This document shows, one piece after another, positions 1 to 5,302 of a stretch of DNA of 6,306 nt; position 1 is the stretch's first letter, and every line of letters begins with the position of its first letter. A program made the position numbers and the translations under genes. The DNA is from an uncultured Clostridia bacterium (GTDB taxonomy: Bacteria > Bacillota > Clostridia > Oscillospirales > Butyricicoccaceae): contig CANUCM010000013.1 in the NCBI GenBank assembly GCA_947856675.1, positions 1-6,306 of the forward strand, read 5' to 3'. The notes below the pieces were generated by a model. That model saw only the letters and a list, made by a program, of their open reading frames with translations, ran no database searches and had not been told where the DNA came from.

Positions 1-1
1 T

Positions 2-412
2 GACCCCACCCCCGATGAGACCGCCGCCGAGATGGGGATGCCGGTGGAGAAGGTACGGGAGATCCTGAAGATTGCCCAGGAACCCGTCTCCCTGGAGACT
101 CCCATTGGGGAGGAGGAGGACAGCCACCTGGGCGACTTCATCGAGGACGACACCGCCTCCGAGCCGTCGGAAGCGGCCTCCTTCACCCTGCTCAAGGAAC
201 AGCTGGTGGAGGTGCTCTCCACCCTCACCCCCCGGGAGGAAAAGGTGCTCAAGCTGCGCTTCGGCATCGAGGACGGCCGCACCCGCACCCTGGAGGAAGT
301 GGGCAAGGAGTTCAACGTCACGCGTGAGCGCATCCGGCAGATCGAAGCCAAGGCGCTGCGCAAGCTGCGCCACCCCAGCCGCTCCAAAAAACTGAAGGAT
401 TTTCTCAACTGA
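2..412 (+). CDS. rpoD: RNA polymerase primary sigma factor RpoD/SigA, C-terminal part (5' end outside window)
   Basis: This is the last 136 residues of the housekeeping sigma factor, which directs core RNA polymerase to -35/-10 promoters. The open frame runs in from the window edge, so the start is not visible; the ATG at 32 is internal. Reading along, IAQEPVSLETPIG and HLGDFIED are the region 3.2 (sigma finger) signature. LTPREEKVLKLRFG is region 4.1, and VTRERIRQIEAKALRKLRHP is the region 4.2 helix-turn-helix that reads the -35 box. The C-terminus SRSKKLKDFLN is almost the Bacillus SigA ending, so the 3' end is intact. Regions 1 and 2 are not in the window. Codons are strongly C-ending (Phe TTC, Ile ATC), more so than in the genes downstream. 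A hairpin follows the stop directly. Identity as a primary rather than alternative sigma is very secure. Confidence 0.97.
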   Translation, partial: DPTPDETAAEMGMPVEKVREILKIAQEPVSLETPIGEEEDSHLGDFIEDDTASEPSEAASFTLLKEQLVEVLSTLTPREEKVLKLRFGIEDGRTRTLEEVGKEFNVTRERIRQIEAKALRKLRHPSRSKKLKDFLN

Positions 413-416
413 ACAA

Positions 417-448
417 AAGGGCGCCGTGCTGCACAGTACGGCGCCCTT
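417..448 (+). terminator. Hairpin after rpoD, probable intrinsic terminator
   Basis: A perfect 11-bp inverted repeat (417-427 with 438-448) extends inward by a G-U, a C-G and a U-A pair to a 14-bp stem with a 4-nt loop. It begins 5 nt after the rpoD stop and separates rpoD from the next transcription unit. The + strand tail is TTAAATATAAAC rather than a run of T, so it is a weak intrinsic terminator in this direction. Read on the - strand the stem is followed by TTTTG, which is slightly better. The position argues for a role in ending rpoD transcription; efficiency is uncertain. Confidence 0.6.
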
Positions 449-504
449 AAATATAAACAAAAAACATAAAAAAATATGAGCAAAACAACTAAACAAAAAA
501 GCGC

Positions 505-534
505 TTGATAAAATGATGTAAAATCGATTATAAT
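505..534 (+). promoter_or_regulatory. Predicted sigma-A promoter for the gdhA-sda unit
   Basis: TTGATA (505-510, 5 of 6 matches to the -35 consensus) is followed after 18 bp by a perfect TATAAT (529-534). Transcription would start near 541, giving a leader of about 90 nt before the gdhA start at 632. The upstream stretch 449-504 is very A-rich, with several A-tracts that could act as an UP element or bend the DNA. An 8-bp palindrome (AATCGATT, 522-529) abuts the -10 box. This is the only good promoter candidate I see in the gap between rpoD and gdhA. Confidence 0.72.
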
Positions 535-618
535 ATGAGCAGCGGCAAAAAACGGATGAAAACCCAAAAATGCAGCAAAACACACAAAAAATCACAGCAA
601 TAAATGTATATTACTTAC

Positions 619-626
619 AAAGGTGG
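619..626 (+). promoter_or_regulatory. Ribosome binding site that fixes the gdhA start
   Basis: AAAGGTGG lies 5 nt before the ATG at 632. An in-frame GTG at 623 falls inside this site, so it cannot be the real start; the ATG is. Confidence 0.75.
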
Positions 627-631
627 TTGCG

Positions 632-1888
632 ATGGAACACGAAAACAATTCCTATCTCAGCTTCACACAGACAGTGGATCGGGCGGCGGAGCTTTTGGGG
701 CTTGAACGTTCGGCCTACGAGTTTGTCAAATATCCCGAGCGCGAGCTGATAGTGTCCATCCCGGTGGAGATGGATGACGGAACGGTCGCCATTTACAAGG
801 GCTATCGTGTGCAGCATTCCAGCCTGCTGGGGCCGTATAAAGGCGGCGTGCGTTTTCACGAGAGTGTCAACCACGATGAAATGAAGGCGCTGGCCGGGGT
901 GATGACGCTGAAGTGCGCGCTGGCAAACCTGCCGTTTGGCGGGGCCAAGGGCGGCGTTACGGTGGATCCCTCGAAGCTGTCAAAAAATGAGCTGAAGCGT
1001 CTGACGCGCCGGTACACGGCCATGATTTTGCCCATTATCGGGCCGGATGAGGATATTCCCGCGCCGGACATCAATACAAACGAAGAGATCATGGGCTGGA
1101 TTATGGACACCTACAGCATGATGCGCGGGCATGCCGTGCCGGGCATTGTCACGGGCAAGCCGCAGCAGCTGGGCGGTTCGCTTGTGCGTACGGAGGCGAC
1201 CGGGCGGGGTGTCAGCTATATTTTGCAGGAAACCCTCAAACGGCTGAAGCTGGAGGACGAGCGGTGCACCGCAGCGGTGCTCGGCTTTGGAAAGGTGGGC
1301 CGGGAAGTGGCGCACCGGCTGTTTGAAGAGGGCATCCGCGTGGTTGCGCTGGGGGATGCGACGGGGGCTGTCCGCAGCGGCAAAGGGCTTAACATTCCGG
1401 CCATTACAGCGCACGTGGAAAGCGGGCGCAAAATATGCGATTACCAGGAAGTGGGCACGGAGCACATTACAAATGATGAGCTGATTGCCTCTGAGTGCAC
1501 GATTCTGATCCCCTGCGCCACGTCCGACCGGATTCACGCGGGCAACGCGGAGTCGGTGAAGGCACAGATTGTCATTGAGGGCGGCAACGCGCAGATAACT
1601 TCCGAGGCTGACGTCATTTTGGAAAAAAAGGAATGCATGGTCATTCCGGATCTTGTCGCGACGCTGGGCGGCGTCATTGTTTCCTACTTCGAGCGCGTGC
1701 AGAATGTGCAGTCGCTGATGTGGGATGAGTTTGAGATAAACCGTATGCTGAAAAGCATTATTCTCAAAGCTTACGATGAAGTGTGGGAAGTTTCGAGAAA
1801 AAATGCCGTTCCCATGCGGATGGGTGCCTATCTGATCGCCCTGGAGCGGGTATGTACGGCCAAGCGCATCCGCGGTATCTTTCCTTGA
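632..1888 (+). CDS. gdhA: Glu/Leu/Phe/Val dehydrogenase family protein, probable NAD(P)-dependent glutamate dehydrogenase
   Basis: A 418-residue cytoplasmic enzyme expected to oxidatively deaminate an amino acid, probably L-glutamate to 2-oxoglutarate plus ammonia, or the reverse. The length fits the short hexameric class (RocG/GudB of Bacillus is about 424). The N-terminal substrate domain carries GPYKGGVRFH (Lys70), MTLKCALANLPFGGAKGG (Lys94 and catalytic Lys106) and PAPDINT (catalytic Asp146). The Rossmann domain has GFGKVG at 218-223 and Asp242 at the end of the second strand. Ser351 in VSYFE matches the substrate-binding serine. Several C-terminal signatures are altered: CATSDRIH (295-302) for the usual AALENQIT, EGGNAQIT (316-323) for EGANGPTT, and ATLGGV (343-348) for ANAGGV. 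The catalytic set is complete, so it should be active, but substrate and cofactor preference are open. It heads a unit with serine dehydratase 15 nt downstream. The family is certain; the glutamate specificity is inferred. Confidence 0.9.
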   Translation: MEHENNSYLSFTQTVDRAAELLGLERSAYEFVKYPERELIVSIPVEMDDGTVAIYKGYRVQHSSLLGPYKGGVRFHESVNHDEMKALAGVMTLKCALANLPFGGAKGGVTVDPSKLSKNELKRLTRRYTAMILPIIGPDEDIPAPDINTNEEIMGWIMDTYSMMRGHAVPGIVTGKPQQLGGSLVRTEATGRGVSYILQETLKRLKLEDERCTAAVLGFGKVGREVAHRLFEEGIRVVALGDATGAVRSGKGLNIPAITAHVESGRKICDYQEVGTEHITNDELIASECTILIPCATSDRIHAGNAESVKAQIVIEGGNAQITSEADVILEKKECMVIPDLVATLGGVIVSYFERVQNVQSLMWDEFEINRMLKSIILKAYDEVWEVSRKNAVPMRMGAYLIALERVCTAKRIRGIFP

Positions 1889-1903
1889 TGGCGGTGAAGC
1901 AGT

Positions 1904-2566
1904 ATGAGTGTAAATATGTTTGACATTCTTGGGCCCATCACGGTGGGGCCGTCGTCGTCGCATACGGCGGGCGCCATCCGCATAGGCCTTGCCTGCCGCA
2001 TTATCCTCGGGGAGGAAGTCAAAAAGGCCCGCGTGATTTTTTACGGGTCATTTGCCGACACATACCGCGGGCACGGAACCGACAAGGCGGTGATAGGCGG
2101 CCTGCTGGGCTTCAACACCGACAACGTCAAGGTGCGGGAAAGCCTTCAGCTTGCGCAGTTTCGGGGGATGGAGTATGTCATTGACACGGCGGAGGAGCCC
2201 CGGTACCATCCCAACACGGTGCGCATTGAGGCCCAGGGGGCGACGCGGAGCATCAACCTTCGGGGGATTTCCGTGGGCGGCGGGGCCATGCGCCTTGTGG
2301 AGCTCAACGGCTTTGCCATTGATGCGGCCTGCCTGTATGATACGCTGATCGTGTTTCACAAGGACACGCCGGGGACGCTGGCCGGCATTGCGCAGACCCT
2401 TTCGGGCAGCGGCTACAACATCGGAAACCTGCGCCTTTCGCGCGACAAGCGCGAGGGGGATGTCATTACCATTATTGAAACCGACGTCCCGGTGGACGGT
2501 GAAACGGTAGCGGCGCTGCGGCAGGTCGGCAGCGTGGCGGGTGTGGTATCCATTCCCAAATTCTAA
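1904..2566 (+). CDS. sdaAB: L-serine dehydratase, iron-sulfur-dependent, beta subunit
   Basis: A 220-residue beta subunit of the two-subunit Fe-S L-serine dehydratase, which with SdaAA turns L-serine into pyruvate and ammonia in the cytoplasm. The N-terminus FDILGPITVGPSSSHTAGA (6-24) is the SDH-beta hallmark, followed by GSFADTYRGHGTDKA (48-62), also highly conserved. The C-terminal part from about 147 (DTLIVFHKDTPGTLAGIAQ onward) is an ACT domain, a fold that often binds amino acids. In this family it is thought to bind serine or aid assembly. The length matches Bacillus SdaAB. The start ATG has GGTGA 6 nt upstream (1893-1897), and the gene sits 15 nt after gdhA, so the two are probably co-transcribed. 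The order beta then alpha is the usual one in Firmicutes. Confidence 0.95.
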   Translation: MSVNMFDILGPITVGPSSSHTAGAIRIGLACRIILGEEVKKARVIFYGSFADTYRGHGTDKAVIGGLLGFNTDNVKVRESLQLAQFRGMEYVIDTAEEPRYHPNTVRIEAQGATRSINLRGISVGGGAMRLVELNGFAIDAACLYDTLIVFHKDTPGTLAGIAQTLSGSGYNIGNLRLSRDKREGDVITIIETDVPVDGETVAALRQVGSVAGVVSIPKF

Positions 2567-2585
2567 AAGAACGGACGGAAAGAAC

Positions 2586-3455
2586 ATGAATATACCGAGC
2601 ATAGATTATCTTCTGGACGAGTCGGCCAAAAACAACCAGCCGATTTGGCAGATTGTGCTGCGCGAAGAGCAGGCGGACAGCGGCATGAGCATCGAACAGC
2701 TCCGCGAGCGCGTGGAACATACGTATTCCGTCATGCGCGACGCGGCGACAGGCGGCATTTCCAGCGAGCTGAAGTCGGTCAGCGGCTTGACCGGCGGGGA
2801 TGCGGCGCGGTATTACAAATACTTTAAAAACCACAAAAACCTGTTGGGGTCGCTGTCGGCGCGCGCCATGGCGTACGCGCTGGGCACGAGCGAATACAAT
2901 GCGGCCATGGGCGTCATTGTCGCCGCGCCCACTGCGGGGGCGGCCGGCGTTTTGCCGGGTGTACTGCTGGCTGCACAGGAGGAATACGGCTTTACCGACC
3001 GTGAGGCGGTCAACGCCCTGATCACGGCCACGGGCATCGGCGCGGTCATTGCCACGCGCGCCACCATTTCGGGGGCGCAGGGCGGCTGCCAGGCCGAGGT
3101 GGGCAGCGGCTGCGCCATGGCCGCCGCCGCGCTGTGCGACGTCATGGGCGGCACGGCGCGCCAGAGCGCGCATGCGGCGGCCATCGCGCTGAAAAATTCA
3201 CTGGGCCTGGCCTGTGATCCTGTGGCGGGCCTTGTGGAGGTGCCCTGCATCAAGCGCAACGGCATGTACGCGTGCATGGCCATTGCGGCGGCCGATCTGG
3301 CCCTTGCGGGGGTGGAAAGCTTTGTCCCGCCCGACGAGGTGATCGACGCCATGTACCAGATTGGCTGCAACCTGCCCTCCTGCATCCGCGAAACGGCCGA
3401 GGGCGGCCTTGCCATTACCCCGACTGGGCTGCGGGCCAAACGAAGGCTGTTCTGA
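2586..3455 (+). CDS. sdaAA: L-serine dehydratase, iron-sulfur-dependent, alpha subunit
   Basis: A 289-residue catalytic subunit that binds the [4Fe-4S] cluster and completes the SdaAB/SdaAA enzyme. The three expected cluster ligands are Cys168 (in GAQGGCQAEVGSG), Cys210 and Cys221 (in ACDPVAGLVEVPC). Their spacing of 42 and 11 residues equals that of the structurally studied Legionella enzyme. Other signatures are APTAGAAGVLPG (114-125) and a C-terminal LPSCIRETAEGGLAITPTG. The protein ends soon after this, without the C-terminal cysteine tail of fused single-chain enzymes. I chose the ATG at 2586 because GGAAAG lies 6 nt upstream and the length then fits the family; an in-frame GTG at 2541 would overlap sdaAB. 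The gap to sdaAB is 19 nt. The cluster is oxygen-sensitive in this family, in line with an anaerobic host. Confidence 0.96.
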   Translation: MNIPSIDYLLDESAKNNQPIWQIVLREEQADSGMSIEQLRERVEHTYSVMRDAATGGISSELKSVSGLTGGDAARYYKYFKNHKNLLGSLSARAMAYALGTSEYNAAMGVIVAAPTAGAAGVLPGVLLAAQEEYGFTDREAVNALITATGIGAVIATRATISGAQGGCQAEVGSGCAMAAAALCDVMGGTARQSAHAAAIALKNSLGLACDPVAGLVEVPCIKRNGMYACMAIAAADLALAGVESFVPPDEVIDAMYQIGCNLPSCIRETAEGGLAITPTGLRAKRRLF

Positions 3456-3456
3456 T

Positions 3457-4122
3457 ATGGATTTGCACCGCTACAGCCATGTCGTTTGGGATTTCAACGG
3501 CACGCTGATTGACGATCTGGACGTGTCAGTGGCGGCGGTCAGCGACATGCTCACAAAGCGCGGCCGTCCGCCCATGACGCGCCAGTGGTATTATGAGCTG
3601 ATGGAAATGCCCATAATCCGGTATTATGAAAAGCTGTTTGACCTTTCTGAGGTGTCCTTTGACACGCTCAGCGCGGAATTTGCCGAAGGGTACGCGCGCC
3701 ACTTTGCGCTTTCGCGCCCGGCGCCCGGCGCACAGCAGGCGCTGGAAATGCTGGCCCGCGCCGGCTGCCGCCAGGCGGTGATTTCCTCGTTTGAACAGGG
3801 GCGTCTGCTGTCCGCGCTGCGCGCCGCCGGCTGGCTTGGGTACTTTGACACGGTGCTGGGGGCGGACAACCTGCTGGCCGAAAGCAAAATCGAGAGGGCG
3901 CGCGCGTGGCGCCGCGGCATGCAGGCGGTGCGGCGCGTTCTGGTTGTCGGGGATTTGGTGCACGACTGGGAAATGGCGCAGGCCGTCGGAGCCGACTGCA
4001 TCCTGGTCAGCTGCGGGCATCAGGCCTTCGGCGATCTGCAGCGCTGCGGCTGTCCTGTGTTTGCGAGCCTGGAGGAAGCGTTTTCAGACAGTCAGACAAT
4101 ATCCGGCAAAAAGCACATTTAA
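3457..4122 (+). CDS. HAD-superfamily hydrolase, phosphoglycolate phosphatase-like (subfamily IA type)
   Basis: A 221-residue cytoplasmic HAD protein, probably a small-molecule phosphatase. Motif I is VVWDFNGT (nucleophile Asp12), motif II is the Ser at VISS (110-111), the motif III lysine is probably Lys144 in AESKIE, and motif IV is GDLVHDWEMA with Asp166 and Asp170. A helical cap of roughly 70 residues lies between motifs I and II, as in subfamily IA. The second Asp of motif I, the usual acid/base, is Asn14. DxNGT forms occur in a group of Firmicute HAD proteins as I recall, so this need not mean loss of activity, but the chemistry may differ. The start ATG is 1 nt after the sdaAA stop, with GAAGG (3442-3446) 10 nt upstream, so translation is probably coupled. 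Being last in a serine/glutamate deamination unit hints at a metabolic role, but the substrate cannot be read from sequence. Confidence 0.85.
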   Translation: MDLHRYSHVVWDFNGTLIDDLDVSVAAVSDMLTKRGRPPMTRQWYYELMEMPIIRYYEKLFDLSEVSFDTLSAEFAEGYARHFALSRPAPGAQQALEMLARAGCRQAVISSFEQGRLLSALRAAGWLGYFDTVLGADNLLAESKIERARAWRRGMQAVRRVLVVGDLVHDWEMAQAVGADCILVSCGHQAFGDLQRCGCPVFASLEEAFSDSQTISGKKHI

Positions 4123-4156
4123 TGCTTTACTTTACATAAGAAATTGGTTAAAATAA

Positions 4157-4165
4157 TGATATGAT
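4157..4165 (+). promoter_or_regulatory. Possible extended -10 promoter for the yerC-methyltransferase-hslO unit
   Basis: TGATATGAT contains an exact TGn extension followed by TATGAT (5 of 6), in the 107-nt gap after the HAD gene. No -35 box at normal distance is convincing, which extended -10 promoters tolerate. An alternative overlapping choice is TTTACT (4126-4131), 17 bp, TAAAAT (4149-4154). Either would give a leader of roughly 55 to 75 nt containing a GC-rich stretch at 4170-4197. Experimental start mapping would be needed to choose between them. Confidence 0.4.
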
Positions 4166-4229
4166 ACGGGGAAAGGCGTGCGGCGCGTCCGGGCGGGCTT
4201 TCAAAAATCCAGAGAAATGAGGGAACTGC

Positions 4230-4520
4230 ATGAATAACAGCATTCGCGATGAGAACATGGACAAGCTGTTTGAGGCGATTTTAAAGCTCGAAACCGTGGA
4301 AGAGTGCTATGAGCTGTTTGATGATTTGTGCACGGTATCTGAGCTGCTGGCGATTAAACAGCGCTTCTGGGTGGCCCGCCTTCTCAACGAGGGATACATT
4401 TATACGGATATTGTTGAGATGACGGGCGCCAGCACGGCCACCATCAGCCGTGTCAACCGATGTTTAAATTACGGAAAAGGCGGATACCGCACGGCACTGG
4501 AGCGGATCCAGGAAAAATGA
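4230..4520 (+). CDS. YerC/YecD family TrpR-related DNA-binding protein
   Basis: A 96-residue helical protein of the TrpR superfamily, YerC/YecD branch. The middle (FDDLCTVSELLAIKQRFWVARLLNEG, 30-55) and the helix-turn-helix region GASTATISRVNRCLNYG (66-82) match the remembered Bacillus YerC closely. TrpR itself binds tryptophan and represses trp genes; YerC has no established ligand or targets that I know of, so its regulatory role here is inferred from the fold. The start ATG has GAGGGA (4219-4224) 5 nt upstream. An internal ATG at 4257 has no comparable site. It opens a second transcription unit, overlaps the methyltransferase start, and may regulate its own operon. The family assignment is strong. 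Confidence 0.92.
   Translation: MNNSIRDENMDKLFEAILKLETVEECYELFDDLCTVSELLAIKQRFWVARLLNEGYIYTDIVEMTGASTATISRVNRCLNYGKGGYRTALERIQEK
4510..4513 (+). promoter_or_regulatory. Ribosome binding site favouring the methyltransferase start at 4520
   Basis: AGGA is 6 nt from the ATG at 4520 but only 3 nt from the tandem ATG at 4517. This favours the second ATG, which overlaps the yerC stop by one base (TGATG). Confidence 0.45.
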
Positions 4521-5302
4521 TGCAGTATTCGGCGTTGGCCGGGCTGTACGACGCGCTGACAGACAATGTGCCATACAGAAAATATGCCGCTCAGATTGAG
4601 CGGCTTTTCTGCCGGTACGGGCAAAAACCGTCGCTTGTTCTGGAGCTTGCCTGCGGCACGGGGACGCTGACGGCGCTGCTTGCACAGAAAGGCTATGAGA
4701 TGATAGCGGCGGACATTTCGCCGGACATGCTCAGCGTTGCAAGGGAAAAATGCCGGGAGCTTGCGCAGCCGCCGGTGTTTATCTGCCAGGACATGTGCTC
4801 GCTGGATCTGTACGGGACCGTGCAGGCGGCCGTGTGCTGCCTGGACAGCATCAATTACCTGACCGATATCCGAAAGCTGCGCAGGGCGTTTGCGAGGGTT
4901 TCGCTGTTTCTCGAGCAGGGCGGTCTGTTTTTGTTTGACGTCAAGACGCCGGCGATGTTTCGGGAAATGGACGGCGTGTGCAGCGTGGACGAAGGAGAAG
5001 GCTGGTTTGGCGCATGGCGGTACGGCTGGGATGCGAAAAGCAGGCTGTGCGTTCATGCGGTGGATTTGTTTTTTGAGCGCGGCGGCGTATACGAGAGGCA
5101 AACGGAGGAGCATCTGCAGCGCGCATACCCGCGAAACGTGCTGGAAAAAGAGCTGGAGACGGCGGGATTTTGTGTTCGCGGCGTATTTGACGGTCTCAGC
5201 CTGCGCGCAGCCCGGGAGGAAACGGGCCGGCTGTTTTTTGCGGCGCAGAAAGTGACACCCAACCGGCGGGCGCCGGAAGAAGAAAGTAAGGAGCAGGTAT
5301 GA
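4520..5302 (+). CDS. Class I SAM-dependent methyltransferase (YqeM-like)
   Basis: A 260-residue Rossmann-fold methyltransferase, cytoplasmic, with unknown acceptor. The N-terminus YSALAGLYDALTDNVPY resembles YqeM-type proteins of Firmicutes. Motif I is VLELACGTGTLT (40-51), the acidic end of strand 2 is Asp65 in MIAADISPDML, an acidic motif II is FICQDM (87-92), and the post-motif region CCLDSINYL (106-114) fits a small-molecule or tRNA/protein methylase of this broad class. A second domain of about 100 residues follows, and the last 15 residues are a charged tail (Arg, Glu, Lys rich). It has ten cysteines, including the pair 106-107. Tandem ATGs lie at 4517 and 4520; I prefer 4520 for ribosome-site spacing. 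It overlaps yerC upstream and hslO downstream (ATGA), so all three are almost surely co-translated. The fold is secure; the function is not. Confidence 0.88.
   Translation: MQYSALAGLYDALTDNVPYRKYAAQIERLFCRYGQKPSLVLELACGTGTLTALLAQKGYEMIAADISPDMLSVAREKCRELAQPPVFICQDMCSLDLYGTVQAAVCCLDSINYLTDIRKLRRAFARVSLFLEQGGLFLFDVKTPAMFREMDGVCSVDEGEGWFGAWRYGWDAKSRLCVHAVDLFFERGGVYERQTEEHLQRAYPRNVLEKELETAGFCVRGVFDGLSLRAAREETGRLFFAAQKVTPNRRAPEEESKEQV

Noticed and set aside
623..631. Upstream GTG start for gdhA
   Set aside because: It lies inside the ribosome binding site AAAGGTGG that serves the ATG at 632.
980..1963. 327-codon open frame on the - strand opposite gdhA
   Set aside because: Same pattern of complement-strand composition, no motif and no ribosome site that stands out, and the + strand gene is clear.
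2541..2585. Upstream GTG start for sdaAA
   Set aside because: It would overlap the sdaAB end and add 15 residues not typical of the family; the ATG at 2586 has a good ribosome site.
3361..3456. Upstream TTG start for the HAD gene
   Set aside because: It runs through the sdaAA coding end and adds a low-complexity Pro/Ala/Arg stretch; HAD motif I normally starts within about 12 residues of the N-terminus, as it does from 3457.
4110..4128. Short hairpin AAAGCA/TGCTTT at the HAD gene end
   Set aside because: Only 6 bp, AT-rich, 7-nt loop and no T-run after it; too weak to call a terminator.
4131..4165. TTTACA paired with TATGAT as -35/-10
   Set aside because: The 23-bp spacer is too long for a sigma-A promoter.
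4460..4519. N-terminal extension of the methyltransferase
   Set aside because: It reads the yerC coding end in another frame (basic, no family match), and there is a ribosome site in front of the ATG at 4520.
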